From Streptomyces barringtoniae (GTDB lineage: Bacteria; Actinomycetota; Actinomycetes; Streptomycetales; Streptomycetaceae), in NCBI RefSeq assembly GCF_020819595.1, contig NZ_JAJHNP010000001.1, forward strand, positions 248,001 to 312,000: a stretch of 64,000 nucleotides of DNA, read 5' to 3'. The notes under the pieces were generated by a model. It did not search any database. It worked only from the letters and a program-made list of their open reading frames with translations, and was not told the origin of the DNA. The position numbers and the translations under genes were made by a program. How positions within the stretch are numbered: position 1 is the first letter of the stretch; the number at the start of each line of letters is the position of its first letter. This document shows positions 1-9,023 of this stretch, piece by piece.

Positions 1-678
1 CATCTGCAGGCCTTCATGGACCACTACGCAGCGGTCCCCAGAGAGCTGATACACCATCAGATACCCCGACTGGTGCCGACCGGCGGCGTCGGCGTGGGTC
101 CGCGCGGCCCGGGCTGTGTCGTGGGCCCCCCGCACTACGACAAGTCGCCGCCGCTGTCGGTCTTCACGGCGATGTTTCTGCACGGCAGTTGGCTGCACCT
201 GCTCGGAAACATGCTCTTCCTGCTGATCTTCGGCAACAACGTCGAGGACCGGATGGGCCACATCCGCTTCTTCCTCTTCTACGTCGTCTGCGGTTACGCG
301 GCCGGATACGGTTTCGCGCTGCTCAACGACGCCTCGGGCGACCCGCTGATCGGCGCGTCCGGCGCGATCGCGGGGGTGCTCGGCGCCTACATCGTGCTGT
401 GGCCCAGGGCGCGGGTGTGGGTCCTCGTCCCGTTCCTGGTCTTCCTGCCGCTCAGGCTGCCCGCCTGGCTGGTGCTGGGCTTCTGGTTCCTGCTGCAGGC
501 GGTCTACTCGTCCGGGCACGGCGTGTCCGGGGCGGGCACGGTGGCGTACGCGGCGCACGTGGTCGGATTCGTGGCCGGCATGCTGCTGGCCTGGCCGCTC
601 AAGCCGGGCACGCCGCCCCCGCCGGAACCGCGCGGCCTGCTGTTCGGCAGGCGGGCGCGGCCCCGTTACACCTGGTGA
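1..678 (+). CDS. Rhomboid family intramembrane serine protease, 5' end outside the window
   Basis: Integral membrane serine protease that cleaves transmembrane segments of other proteins; the substrate is unknown. The frame is open to base 1 and the residues before the first Met (position 16) look like rhomboid sequence, so the gene starts upstream. Visible features are the HxxxGN segment (HLLGN) in a membrane helix, the catalytic serine in GASGAIAG and the catalytic histidine in a late helix (AAHVVG). About five to six hydrophobic segments are present, and the C-terminal tail is Pro- and Arg-rich. The gene ends 1 base before the convergent hemE stop, with no room for a terminator. The family call is firm; the physiological role is not. 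Confidence 0.88.
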   Translation, partial: HLQAFMDHYAAVPRELIHHQIPRLVPTGGVGVGPRGPGCVVGPPHYDKSPPLSVFTAMFLHGSWLHLLGNMLFLLIFGNNVEDRMGHIRFFLFYVVCGYAAGYGFALLNDASGDPLIGASGAIAGVLGAYIVLWPRARVWVLVPFLVFLPLRLPAWLVLGFWFLLQAVYSSGHGVSGAGTVAYAAHVVGFVAGMLLAWPLKPGTPPPPEPRGLLFGRRARPRYTW

Positions 679-679
679 G

Positions 680-1738
680 TCAGCGGGCGGTCGCGGTGTG
701 GACGTAGTCCACGAGCCGGGTCAGCGCGTCCGGGTCGGTGTTCGGCAGCACGCCGTGGCCGAGGTTGAAGACATGGCCCTCCAGGCCGGCGGCCGCGTCC
801 AGCACCTCGCGGGCCCGGGCCTCGACGGTGTCCTTGTCGGTGAACAGGACCGTGGAGTCGAGGTTGCCCTGGAGCGCCTTGCCTGGGCCGACGCGGCGCT
901 GCGCCTCGTCCAGCGGGACGCGCCAGTCGACGCCGACCACGTCCGCGCCGGCCTCGCCCATGAGCTTCAGCAGCTCACCGGTGCCGACGCCGAAGTGGAT
1001 GCGGGGTACGCCGTAGCCGGCCACAGCGTCGAAGACCTTCGCGGAGGCGGGCATGACCGAGCGCCGGTAGTCCGCCGGGGCGAGGGCGCCGACCCAGGAG
1101 TCGAACAGCTGGACCGCGCTCGCGCCGGCCTCGATCTGCACCTTGAGGAAGGCGGCCGTGATGTCGGCGAGGCGGTCCAGCAGGTCGGCCCACAGCTCGG
1201 GGTCGCCGTACATCATCGCCTTGGCGTTCTCGTACGTGCGAGAGGGTCCGCCCTCGACCAGGTAGCTCGCGAGGGTGAAAGGCGCGCCCGCGAAACCGAT
1301 CAGCGGGGTCTGTCCGAGTTCCTCGGTGAGCAGGCCGATCGCCTCGGTGACGTAGGAGACGTCCTCGGGCGTGAGGTCGCGCAGCCGGGCCAGGTCGGCG
1401 CGGGTGCGGATGGGCTCCTCGACGACCGGGCCGACGCCCGGCTTGATGTCCAGGCCGAGGCCGATGGCCTTCAGCGGGACGACGATGTCGCTGTAGTAGA
1501 TCGCCGCGTCCACGTGGTGGCGGCGCACCGGCTGCAGCGTGATCTCGGTGACCAGCTCGGGCCGCATGCAGGACTCGAGCATGGGGATGCCCTCGCGCAC
1601 CTTGCGGTACTCGGGCAGGGAGCGGCCGGCCTGGCGCATGAACCACACCGGCGTGTGCGGCACGGGTTCGCGCCTGCACGCCTTGAGGAAGGCGCTGTCG
1701 TACGTCGCTGTCGGCTGCATGCTGGTCTTGGCGGTCAC
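680..1738 (-). CDS. hemE: Uroporphyrinogen decarboxylase
   Basis: Cytoplasmic heme-pathway enzyme that removes four acetate carboxyls from uroporphyrinogen III to give coproporphyrinogen III. The protein (about 352 residues) has the family N-terminal signature ([10 protein letters not shown] followed by LPEYR), a YYSDIVVPL segment, [12 protein letters not shown] and a C-terminal FNLGHGVLP. The open frame runs far upstream to 2437, but similarity starts only near the GTG at 1738; an ATG at 1720 is the alternative. Neither has a clear Shine-Dalgarno sequence. The neighbouring DUF3000 gene is divergent, an arrangement I recall as conserved in streptomycetes. Confidence 0.96.
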   Translation of the reverse strand: MTAKTSMQPTATYDSAFLKACRREPVPHTPVWFMRQAGRSLPEYRKVREGIPMLESCMRPELVTEITLQPVRRHHVDAAIYYSDIVVPLKAIGLGLDIKPGVGPVVEEPIRTRADLARLRDLTPEDVSYVTEAIGLLTEELGQTPLIGFAGAPFTLASYLVEGGPSRTYENAKAMMYGDPELWADLLDRLADITAAFLKVQIEAGASAVQLFDSWVGALAPADYRRSVMPASAKVFDAVAGYGVPRIHFGVGTGELLKLMGEAGADVVGVDWRVPLDEAQRRVGPGKALQGNLDSTVLFTDKDTVEARAREVLDAAAGLEGHVFNLGHGVLPNTDPDALTRLVDYVHTATAR

Positions 1739-1891
1739 GGGGCAAGTTTCGCATGCCCGAGGAGCGGGCCTCGCGCGGTGCCGGGGTCGCCGGCCCATGG
1801 CACGACTGCCCGCGGCCACCTGCTGTGTCTTGCTCTGCACAAAGCCGCGGTTCCCCTTACTCTTCCCCGCATGGCTGCGGCTCACGGACGA

Positions 1892-2548
1892 ATGTCGGAC
1901 AGCGCTGACGGAATGGACGACGTGAAGGACACCGAGGAGGCGGACCGGCGTTCCGGTACTCCGGACCCGCCGGCTTTCCGGGCCGCGGTCGACGCCCTGC
2001 GCAGCAGCCGGCTGCGGCCGCAGGTCGAGGTGGAACCCACGCCCGCCCCGCAGCGGCTCGCCCCGTACGCGTACGCGCTCGAGGCCGTGGTGATCGACGG
2101 CGAGCAGGAACTGGCCGACGGCCGGCTGGTGCTGCTGCACGACCCGGCGGGGCACGACGCCTGGCGCGGAACCTTCCGGCTGGTGACGCTGGTGCGTGCG
2201 GAGCTGGAGTCGGAGATGGCCGCCGATCCGCTGCTGCCCGAGGTGTGCTGGTCGTGGCTGACCGGGGCGCTGCAGGCGCGGGGGCTCGGCTACGGCGAGC
2301 CGAGCGGGACGATCACGCGCGCGAGCTCGCACTACTTCGGCGGGCTGGCCGAGCGGCCGGCGGCCTCGCAGATCGAGATCCGGGCGTCCTGGACGCCCCG
2401 TGAGGGCCTCGGCGGGGTGCCGGACACGGGCTCCCACCTGGCCTCCTGGTGCGATCTGCTGGCCCAGGTCGCGGGGCTGCCGCCGGCCGGTCCGGGCGAT
2501 GCCTCGGTGGTGACGCTGCCACAGCGCAGGGGCCCGCAGTCACGGTGA
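1892..2548 (+). CDS. DUF3000 family protein
   Basis: Conserved actinobacterial protein of unknown function, about 218 residues, soluble, with no signal peptide or membrane segment. The core, from an [10 protein letters not shown] segment through the HYFGGL motif to the tail [10 protein letters not shown], matches my recollection of DUF3000, usually found beside hemE. The start is uncertain: ATGs at 1871, 1892 and 1913 and a GTG at 1922 are all in frame. 1892 was chosen because a weak purine-rich stretch (ACGGACGA) precedes it. The family call is from memory; no activity can be assigned. Confidence 0.8.
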   Translation: MSDSADGMDDVKDTEEADRRSGTPDPPAFRAAVDALRSSRLRPQVEVEPTPAPQRLAPYAYALEAVVIDGEQELADGRLVLLHDPAGHDAWRGTFRLVTLVRAELESEMAADPLLPEVCWSWLTGALQARGLGYGEPSGTITRASSHYFGGLAERPAASQIEIRASWTPREGLGGVPDTGSHLASWCDLLAQVAGLPPAGPGDASVVTLPQRRGPQSR

Positions 2549-2828
2549 GCGAACCGGTCGGACCGGGGTTTCATCCGCATGGGCGCCTTATTGACCATCT
2601 CTTTGTCGATACGGCCACTTTCCGTCCCCGAATCGCACCGGCTTGAACCGACTCGATCTTCCGATGATCGATCGCGCGTCCGAATTGCACAGATTGTTAC
2701 TCACTAGATCGTGATCATTCTCTAAAGGCGGACGAGTTTGCTGCCGAAGACGACTGTGACCTTGAAAGCACGGTTCGTCCCGGCTTCTTCCCCCAAGCCG
2801 GCCCCGTCCCCCCCACCCAGGAGGCCTG

Positions 2829-3485
2829 GTGTCCGTTCTCCTCGAGCAGCCCGCAAGCCTGGTCGCCTACCGCCCGAACAAGCCGACCGCCATGGTGGTC
2901 GTGGCCGACCCGCGCGTCCGTTCCACCGTCACCCGCCATCTGTGGGCGCTCGGCGTGCGCGATGTCATCGAAGCCTCGTCCATCGCGGAGGCTCGTCCCC
3001 GCATCGGCAACCCGCGCGACATCTGCGTCGCCGACGTCCATCTGCCCGACGGCTCCGGCCTGACCCTGCTGTCCGAGACCCGCGCCGCGGGCTGGCCCAA
3101 CGGGCTGGCGCTGTCCGCCGCCGACGACATCGGCGCGGTGCGCAACGCGCTGGCGGGCGGGGTCAAGGGTTACGTCGTCACCGGCACCCGTACCAACCTC
3201 GGCCTGCCCACCCGGCCCGGCGCCGCTCCCCTCGGCGCCACCCGGATGCACCGCCGCCCCCCGGGTTCCCCGAGCCACCCGGGCGGCTACCGCGAGCTGT
3301 CCGGTCGCGAGGTCGAGGTGCTGCGGTTGGTCGCGGAGGGCCAGTCGAACAAGGCGATCGGCGTCTCCATGGGCCTGTCCGCCCTGACCGTCAAGAGCCA
3401 CCTCGCCCGCATCGCCCGCAAGCTGGGCACCGGCGACCGGGCCGGCATGGTGGCCGTGGCCCTGCGCACGGGGATCATCCACTGA
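2829..3485 (+). CDS. NarL/LuxR-type response regulator
   Basis: Two-component-type DNA-binding regulator of 218 residues. The N-terminal receiver domain (about 20-115) keeps the likely phospho-acceptor Asp in the segment VADVHLPDGSG. The C-terminal LuxR-type helix-turn-helix (about 155-212) has LSGREVEVLRLVAEG, SNKAIG and LTVKSHLARI. The linker is basic and Pro/Gly-rich. The GTG start is fixed by AGGAGG at 2819-2824, four bases upstream. No histidine kinase lies beside it, so it is an orphan here. The 280 bases upstream hold the probable promoter but no clear operator. The target genes are unknown. Confidence 0.9.
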   Translation: MSVLLEQPASLVAYRPNKPTAMVVVADPRVRSTVTRHLWALGVRDVIEASSIAEARPRIGNPRDICVADVHLPDGSGLTLLSETRAAGWPNGLALSAADDIGAVRNALAGGVKGYVVTGTRTNLGLPTRPGAAPLGATRMHRRPPGSPSHPGGYRELSGREVEVLRLVAEGQSNKAIGVSMGLSALTVKSHLARIARKLGTGDRAGMVAVALRTGIIH

Positions 3486-3508
3486 ACGGTCCGCAGCAGC
3501 GGACGGTT
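3485..3508 (+). terminator. Hairpin after the response regulator gene
   Basis: Ten-base arms (3485-3494 and 3499-3508) with a 4-base AGCA loop and one mismatch lie directly on the stop codon of the response regulator. There is no U-run, as is usual for streptomycete terminators. Confidence 0.55.
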
Positions 3509-3558
3509 GACTGAACCGCGCCTTTCACCGACCTGACTGGTTTACGACCCTCCGGCGC

Positions 3559-3584
3559 CCGTCGACGGAACGTTCCGTCGACGG
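3559..3584. promoter_or_regulatory. Perfect 26-bp palindrome upstream of the exonuclease gene
   Basis: Bases 3559-3584 form an uninterrupted palindrome with its centre in GGAACGTTCC, flanked by GTCGAC on each side. It ends 30 bases before the GTG start of the downstream gene and overlaps the expected -35 region. It could be an operator for a dimeric regulator or a cruciform/hairpin. A third GTCGAC copy follows at 3590-3595. I do not recognise the cognate regulator. Confidence 0.6.
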
Positions 3585-3602
3585 ACGCCGTCGACACACG
3601 GA

Positions 3603-3608
3603 TACCCT
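3603..3608 (+). promoter_or_regulatory. Candidate -10 element of a leaderless promoter
   Basis: TACCCT fits the TANNNT -10 pattern and lies six bases before the GTG at 3615. There is no convincing Shine-Dalgarno sequence, so transcription may begin at or next to the start codon. Inferred from spacing only. Confidence 0.35.
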
Positions 3609-3614
3609 TGACAG

Positions 3615-4904
3615 GTGACCGACGCCCAAGACACCGCAGCAGACAGCGCCCTGCGCACCACCGGAGGCACTCCTCCGGACGACGCCGGATCTTCTGTGAT
3701 GGGGGCGCCGACACCGCTGCTCGAACCCCGCGAGGGCATTCCGCCCGTCGTCGCCGACGAGGCCGCGCTCGCCGAGGTGGTCGCCGCCTTCGCCGCGGGC
3801 TCCGGCCCGGTCGCCGTCGACGCCGAGCGCGCCTCCGGATACCGCTACGGCCAGCGCGCCTACCTGGTGCAGCTGCGCCGCGAGGGTTCCGGGACGGCGC
3901 TGATCGACCCCATGGGCTGCCCCGACCTGTCCGGGCTCGGCGAGGCGCTGTCCGGCGTCGAGTGGGTGCTGCACGCCGCCACCCAGGACCTGCCCTGCCT
4001 GCGCGAAATAGGCCTGGTCCCGGCCCGGCTCTTCGACACCGAGTTGGCTGGCCGGCTCGCCGGGTTCCCGCGGGTCGGTCTCGGCGCCATGGTCGAGAAC
4101 GTGCTCGGCTTCGTCCTGGAGAAGGGCCACTCCGCCGTCGACTGGTCGACCCGGCCGCTCCCCGAGCCGTGGCTCAGGTACGCCGCGCTCGACGTGGAAC
4201 TCCTCGTCGACCTGCGCGACGCCCTGGAGAAGGAGCTGGACCGGCAGGGCAAGCTGGAGTGGGCCCTGCAGGAGTTCGACGCGATCGCGGCCGCGCCGCC
4301 GGCCGAGCCGAGAAAGGACCCGTGGCGCCGTACGTCCGGGATGCACAAGGTGCGCAGGCGCCGGCAGCTCGCTGTCGTACGCGAGTTGTGGGAGACGCGG
4401 GACCGGATCGCGCAGCGGCGGGACGTGTCGCCGGGCAAGGTGCTCAGTGACGCCGCCATCGTGGAGGCGTCACTCGCTCTTCCGGCCAACGTCCACGCCC
4501 TCGCGGTGCTGAACGGGTTCGGGCACCGGATGGGGCGGCGGCAGCTGGAGCAGTGGCAGGCGGCGGTCGACCGGGCCAAGGCCCTGCCGGATTCCGCGCT
4601 GCCTCAGCCGGGTCAGCCCGTGACCGGGCCTCCGCCGCCCCGGGCCTGGGCCGACAAGGACCCCGCCGCCGCGGCCCGGCTGGCCGCGGCCCGGGCGGGG
4701 GTCACCGCCCTTGCCGAGCAGCTCAACATGCCTCAGGAGAACCTGGTGTCCCCGGACACGGTCCGGCGGATCTGCTGGGAGCCGCCGAAGGTGGTCGACG
4801 CCGGGTCGGTGGAGACCGCGCTGGCCGGGTACGGTGCGCGGGCGTGGCAGGTGGAACTGGTGACACCGCTGCTGGTGTCGGCGCTGTCGGCGAAGGGCGC
4901 CTAG
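3615..4904 (+). CDS. Ribonuclease D-like 3'-5' exonuclease with HRDC domain
   Basis: Predicted DEDD-type 3'-5' exonuclease (429 residues) acting on structured RNA such as tRNA precursors. The N-terminal exonuclease domain (about 45-225) has the D-x-E pair in VAVDAERASG, the second-motif Asp in HAATQDLPCL and the Y-x3-D motif in YAALDVELL, so the metal ligands appear complete. An HRDC domain follows (about 255-335), then a C-terminal extension that is common in actinobacterial homologues. The GTG start lacks a clear ribosome binding site and probably yields a leaderless message. It is a single gene between a hairpin at 3485 and another at 5051. Confidence 0.9.
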   Translation: MTDAQDTAADSALRTTGGTPPDDAGSSVMGAPTPLLEPREGIPPVVADEAALAEVVAAFAAGSGPVAVDAERASGYRYGQRAYLVQLRREGSGTALIDPMGCPDLSGLGEALSGVEWVLHAATQDLPCLREIGLVPARLFDTELAGRLAGFPRVGLGAMVENVLGFVLEKGHSAVDWSTRPLPEPWLRYAALDVELLVDLRDALEKELDRQGKLEWALQEFDAIAAAPPAEPRKDPWRRTSGMHKVRRRRQLAVVRELWETRDRIAQRRDVSPGKVLSDAAIVEASLALPANVHALAVLNGFGHRMGRRQLEQWQAAVDRAKALPDSALPQPGQPVTGPPPPRAWADKDPAAAARLAAARAGVTALAEQLNMPQENLVSPDTVRRICWEPPKVVDAGSVETALAGYGARAWQVELVTPLLVSALSAKGA

Positions 4905-5050
4905 CCGCCGAGACGTCTCACCTGGTCGCTCCTCGCAGGGACGTCGAGATCACGCCAAGATCCTGGGACGGCATGTACAGGAACGCGATGGAGAAGTGGC
5001 AGACGCCGTACGGGACCGCGGGTGCGTCGTGGCCGGTCGCGTGGTTCCCC

Positions 5051-5068
5051 GCGCCCCTGGCGGGGCGC
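5051..5068 (+). terminator. Terminator-like hairpin after the exonuclease gene
   Basis: A perfect 7-bp stem (GCGCCCC / GGGGCGC) with a TGGC loop lies in the 311-base gap 4905-5215. The rest of that gap holds the operator candidates upstream of the thiolase gene; I see no gene in it. Confidence 0.5.
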
Positions 5069-5130
5069 TTCTCCGCCGGCGCCTTCATGTGACCTTCGCC
5101 GCTCCGGCCTCGGGGACTGGGCAGTCACGT

Positions 5131-5166
5131 TACTCGTAAGTAGCATGGTCCTGAGCGCGCGCTCAG
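5131..5166 (+). promoter_or_regulatory. Promoter/operator region of the beta-oxidation operon
   Basis: Two dyads sit just upstream of the thiolase gene. One is a short inverted repeat, TTAC-TC-GTAA (5130-5139). The other is a perfect 16-bp palindrome, CTGAGCGCGCGCTCAG (5151-5166). A possible -10, TAGCAT (5142-5147), lies between them, so a repressor on the larger palindrome would sit at the start of transcription. TetR-type control of fatty acid catabolism is an inference from the architecture. Confidence 0.5.
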
Positions 5167-5215
5167 TGCATGCGTGCCGCAGCAGTGCCACCCCGCACCC
5201 TGGAGGAGAGCCATC

Positions 5216-6433
5216 GTGCCTCGTACCGTCAGGGACGTCGTCTTCGTCGACGGCGTCCGCACCCCGTTCGGCAAGGCGGGCCCGAAGGGCATCTACCACG
5301 AGACCCGCGCCGACGACCTCGTCGTGAAGGCGATCCGGGAGCTGCTGCGCCGCAACCCCGGTCTGGACCCGAAGAAGATCGACGAGGTCGCCATCGCCGC
5401 GACCACGCAGATCGGCGACCAGGGTCTGACCCTGGGCCGCACGGCCGGCATCCTCGCGGGCCTGCCGCAGTCCGTCCCCGGTTACTCCATCGACCGCATG
5501 TGCGCCGGCGCCCTGACCGCCGTGACGACCACCGCCGGTTCGATCGCGTTCGGCGCCTACGACGCCGTCATCGCCGGTGGCGTGGAGCACATGGGCCGCC
5601 ACCCGATGGGCGAGGGCGTGGACCCGAACCCGCGGTTCGTGAGCGAGAAGCTGGTCGACGAGTCCGCCCTGTTCATGGGCATGACGGCGGAGAACCTGCA
5701 CGACCGCTACCCGCACATCACCAAGCTGCGCGCCGACGAGTACGCGGTGCGCTCGCAGGAGAAGGCCGCCAAGGCGTACGCCAACGGCAAGATCCAGCAG
5801 GACCTCGTGCCGATCTCGGTGCGCCGCACCAGCCCCGAGGCCGGCGAGACCGGCTGGGGCCTGGTCACCGCCGACGAGCCGATGCGGCCGGGCACCACCC
5901 TGGAGAACCTGCAGGGCCTCAAGACGCCGTTCCGCGTGCACGGCCGGGTCACCGCCGGTAACGCGGCCGGTCTGAACGACGGCGCCACCGCCTCGATCAT
6001 CGCCTCCGAGGACTTCGCCCGCGAGAACGGCCTGCCGGTCAAGATGCGGCTCGTCTCCTACGCCTTCGCGGGCGTCGAGCCGGAGGTCATGGGCTACGGT
6101 CCGATCCCCGCCACGGAGAAGGCCCTCGCCAAGGCGGGCCTCGGCATCTCCGACATCGGCCTGTTCGAGATCAACGAGGCCTTCGCCGTCCAGGTGCTGG
6201 CCTTCCTCGACCACTACGGCATCGCGGACGACGACGAGCGCGTCAACCAGTACGGCGGCGCCATCGCCTTCGGCCACCCGCTGGCCTCCTCCGGCGTCCG
6301 TCTGATGACGCAGCTGGCCCGCCAGTTCGAGGAGCAGCGACACGTCCGCTACGGCCTGACCACCATGTGCGTCGGCTTCGGCATGGGCGCGACGGTCATC
6401 TGGGAGAACCCGCACTTCGAGGGGGACAAGTGA
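5216..6433 (+). CDS. fadA: Acetyl-CoA C-acyltransferase (thiolase)
   Basis: Thiolase (405 residues) catalysing the last step of beta-oxidation, the CoA-dependent cleavage of 3-ketoacyl-CoA. The nucleophilic Cys lies in MCAGALTAV, the active-site His in AIAFGHPLASSG and the second Cys in TTMCVGFGMG; the NEAFAVQ motif is also present. An open frame extends to an ATG at 5174, but GGAGGAG at 5202-5208 precedes the GTG at 5216, which starts the recognisable domain. The stop overlaps the GTG start of the next gene (GTGA), so the two are translationally coupled and make the two subunits of one complex. Confidence 0.95.
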   Translation: MPRTVRDVVFVDGVRTPFGKAGPKGIYHETRADDLVVKAIRELLRRNPGLDPKKIDEVAIAATTQIGDQGLTLGRTAGILAGLPQSVPGYSIDRMCAGALTAVTTTAGSIAFGAYDAVIAGGVEHMGRHPMGEGVDPNPRFVSEKLVDESALFMGMTAENLHDRYPHITKLRADEYAVRSQEKAAKAYANGKIQQDLVPISVRRTSPEAGETGWGLVTADEPMRPGTTLENLQGLKTPFRVHGRVTAGNAAGLNDGATASIIASEDFARENGLPVKMRLVSYAFAGVEPEVMGYGPIPATEKALAKAGLGISDIGLFEINEAFAVQVLAFLDHYGIADDDERVNQYGGAIAFGHPLASSGVRLMTQLARQFEEQRHVRYGLTTMCVGFGMGATVIWENPHFEGDK

Positions 6434-8559
6434 GCACCACCGCCGAGCTTCTGAAGCAGGCCGCACAGCAGTTCCCCGACGAGGTCGTCACCAGTGCGCA
6501 CGTACGCCACTTCGACCTGCCGTTCGGCGCGGGCCGCTTCGCGCTGATCACGCTGGACAACGGCTTCGACCACACCAAGCCCACCACCTTCGGCCCGGGC
6601 TCGCTGGCGAACCTGAACACCGCCATCGACCAGGTCGAGAAGGAGGCGGCGGACGGCGAGATCGTCGGCGTCGGCATCACCGGCAAGCCGTTCATCTTCG
6701 CGGTCGGCGCCGACCTCAAGGGCGTCGAGGTCCTCAAGGAGCACGAGCACGCGCTCGCCATCGGCAAGGGCGGGCACGACGTCTTCAAGCGTCTGTCCAA
6801 CCTGGCCGTCCCGACCTTCGCCTACTACAACGGCGCGGCGATGGGCGGCGGTGTCGAGGTCGGTCTGCACTGCACCTACCGCACGGTGTCGAAGGCCGTC
6901 CCGGCGTTCTCGCTCCCCGAGGTCTTCCTCGGCCTGGTCCCCGGCTGGGGCGGCTGCACCCTGCTGCCGAACCTGATCGGTGCCGACAAGGCCGTCTCGG
7001 TCATCATCGAGAACTCGCTGAACCAGAACAAGCAGCTCAAGGGCAAGCAGGTCTTCGAGCTCGGCATCGCCGACGCGATCTTCGAGGGCGCCGACTTCCT
7101 GGAGCAGTCGCTGCTGTGGACCGCGCAGGTCCTCAAGGGCGACATCGAGGTCGAGCGTCCCGTGATCGACCGCGGTGAGGGCTGGGACCAGGCCGTGGCC
7201 AAGGGCCGGTTCATCGCGGACTCCAAGGTGCACGGTGCGGCCCCGGCCGCCTACCGCGCCCTCGACATCATCGCGGCCGCCAAGAACGGCGACCTGCAGC
7301 AGGGTTACGACGCCGAGGACCAGGCCCTCGCGGACCTGATCATGAGCGGTGAACTGCGCGCCGGTCTCTACGCGTTCAACCTGGTCCAGAAGCGCGGCAA
7401 GCGTCCCGCGGGCGCCCCGGACAAGAACCTGGCCCGCCCGGTCACCAAGGTCGGCGTCGTCGGCGCCGGTCTGATGGCCTCGCAGCTGGCCCTGCTCTTC
7501 CTGCGCCGCCTGGAGGTGCCGGTCGTACTGACCGACATCGACCAGGAGCGCATCGACAAGGGTGTGGGCTACGTCCACTCCGAGATCGACAAGCTGCTCG
7601 GCAAGGGCCGGATCAACCAGGACAAGGCCAACCGCCTCAAGGCGCTGGTCACCGGCGTCCTGGACAAGGCCGAGGGCTTCGCGGACGCCGACTTCGTCAT
7701 CGAGGCCGTCTTCGAGGAGATCGGCGTCAAGCAGCAGGTGTTCGCGGAGGTCGAGGCGGTCGCCCCGGCGCACGCGATCCTCGCGACCAACACCTCCTCG
7801 CTGTCGGTGACGGAGATGGCGTCGAAGCTGAAGCACCCCGAGCGGGTCGTCGGCTTCCACTTCTTCAACCCGGTCGCGGTGCTGCCGCTGCTGGAGATCG
7901 TCCGCGGCGAGAAGACCGACGACGCCTCCCTGGCCACGGCCTTCGCCGTCGCCAAGAAGCTGAAGAAGACCGCGGTTCTGGTCAAGGACGCCCCGGCGTT
8001 CGTCGTGAACCGCATCCTGACCCGCTTCATGGGCGAGATCCAGAACGTCATCGACGAGGGCACCCCGGTCGAGGTCGCCGAGAAGGCCGTCGAGCCACTC
8101 GGTCTGCCGATGTCCCCGCTGGTGCTGCTGGAGCTGGTCGGCCCGGCGATCGGCCTGCACGTCTCGGAGACCCTCAACCGGGCCTTCCCGGACCGCTTCA
8201 CGGTCTCCCCGAACCTCGCCGCCGTGGTCAAGGCGGGCAAGCGCGGCTTCTACGTCTACGACAGCGGCAAGCCGGAGCTGGACCCGGAGGTCGCCGCGCT
8301 GCTGAAGCAGGGCGACGTCGTCCTGACCGAGGAGCAGGTGCGGGCGCGGGTGCTTGACGCCGTGGCGCAGGAGATCGGGCTCATGCTCGACGAGGGCGTC
8401 GTCGCCGAGGCCCAGGACATCGACCTCTGCCTCATCACCGGCGCCGGCTGGCCCTTCCACCTGGGCGGCATCACGCCGTACCTGGACCGCGAGGGCGTCT
8501 CGGAGCGCGTGAACGGCAAGAAGTTCCTGGCGCAGGGCGTGGCGAGCATCCCCGCGTAG
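6430..8559 (+). CDS. fadB: Fatty acid oxidation complex alpha subunit (enoyl-CoA hydratase / 3-hydroxyacyl-CoA dehydrogenase)
   Basis: Bifunctional beta-oxidation enzyme, 709 residues. The N-terminal crotonase domain (about 20-300) shows the oxyanion-hole segment FIFAVGADLKG, YNGAAMGGGVE and the catalytic-Glu region PEVFLGLVPGWGG. The C-terminal dehydrogenase (about 335-620) has the Rossmann GAGLMASQLA, the NTSSLSV motif, the catalytic His region GFHFFNPV and FVVNRIL. It starts with GTG four bases inside the thiolase gene. With the thiolase it forms the trifunctional complex for acyl-CoA degradation. Expression presumably follows the operator upstream of 5216. Confidence 0.95.
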   Translation: MSTTAELLKQAAQQFPDEVVTSAHVRHFDLPFGAGRFALITLDNGFDHTKPTTFGPGSLANLNTAIDQVEKEAADGEIVGVGITGKPFIFAVGADLKGVEVLKEHEHALAIGKGGHDVFKRLSNLAVPTFAYYNGAAMGGGVEVGLHCTYRTVSKAVPAFSLPEVFLGLVPGWGGCTLLPNLIGADKAVSVIIENSLNQNKQLKGKQVFELGIADAIFEGADFLEQSLLWTAQVLKGDIEVERPVIDRGEGWDQAVAKGRFIADSKVHGAAPAAYRALDIIAAAKNGDLQQGYDAEDQALADLIMSGELRAGLYAFNLVQKRGKRPAGAPDKNLARPVTKVGVVGAGLMASQLALLFLRRLEVPVVLTDIDQERIDKGVGYVHSEIDKLLGKGRINQDKANRLKALVTGVLDKAEGFADADFVIEAVFEEIGVKQQVFAEVEAVAPAHAILATNTSSLSVTEMASKLKHPERVVGFHFFNPVAVLPLLEIVRGEKTDDASLATAFAVAKKLKKTAVLVKDAPAFVVNRILTRFMGEIQNVIDEGTPVEVAEKAVEPLGLPMSPLVLLELVGPAIGLHVSETLNRAFPDRFTVSPNLAAVVKAGKRGFYVYDSGKPELDPEVAALLKQGDVVLTEEQVRARVLDAVAQEIGLMLDEGVVAEAQDIDLCLITGAGWPFHLGGITPYLDREGVSERVNGKKFLAQGVASIPA

Positions 8560-8580
8560 GGCACCGCGTACGGTCGTACG

Positions 8581-8612
8581 ATGCCCGGCACACCGACTGG
8601 AGTGCCGGGCAT
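8581..8612. terminator. Bidirectional terminator between convergent genes
   Basis: Perfect 11-bp arms, ATGCCCGGCAC and GTGCCGGGCAT, with a 10-base loop lie between the fadB stop and the convergent gene ending at 8621. They can serve both strands. Confidence 0.8.
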
Positions 8613-8620
8613 CGGCGTTG

Positions 8621-9016
8621 TCAGGCCTCGGCCGGGCGGTCGTCCTCGACGTGGACGACGTGCAGTTCGGTGCCGTCCCGGTCGCGCCGTGAGCGGCCGA
8701 GGATGCCGACGGCCAGGTGCGAGGGATCGGCGGAGTCGTCCAGCGGGACGAAGGTGACCACGTCCGGGTGGTGGCCGGTCACCAGCCAGCCCTCGCCGTT
8801 GTGCAGTTCCAGCACCCGGAAGTCGCCCGCGGGGCCCCCGACCCGTACCGGACCGAACTCCCGCAGGATCTCGGTGGCTTGGGCGGCGAGGTCCCCGGTG
8901 GGCTCCTCGAGCACCACGCAGGTGCCGTGCTCGAACAGCACCCATGTCTTTCCGGAGCCGACGAGGAGACGCCGCCAGGCGTCGATGAGAGTCTCGGTGT
9001 CCACGCCGGCCATCAT
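8621..9016 (-). CDS. Conserved protein of unknown function
   Basis: A soluble, acidic protein of 131 residues that I do not recognise beyond recalling similar Streptomyces proteins at this position. It begins with two adjacent ATGs (9016 and 9013) and has no signal peptide, membrane segment or Cys cluster. Predicted content is mixed alpha/beta, with a hydrophobic GKTWVLFEHGTCVVLEE strand pair and a conserved-looking GEGWLVTGHHPDVVTFV strand. It starts seven bases after the stop of the upstream gene, so the two are likely co-transcribed. Confidence 0.7.
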   Translation of the reverse strand: MMAGVDTETLIDAWRRLLVGSGKTWVLFEHGTCVVLEEPTGDLAAQATEILREFGPVRVGGPAGDFRVLELHNGEGWLVTGHHPDVVTFVPLDDSADPSHLAVGILGRSRRDRDGTELHVVHVEDDRPAEA

Positions 9017-9023
9017 GGCGCAC

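Noticed and set aside
1739..2437. Upstream extension of the hemE frame
   Set aside because: The extra residues show no similarity to the family and overlap the divergent DUF3000 gene.
4901..6466. Minus-strand open frame opposite the thiolase gene
   Set aside because: Antisense shadow; the plus strand carries all thiolase catalytic motifs.
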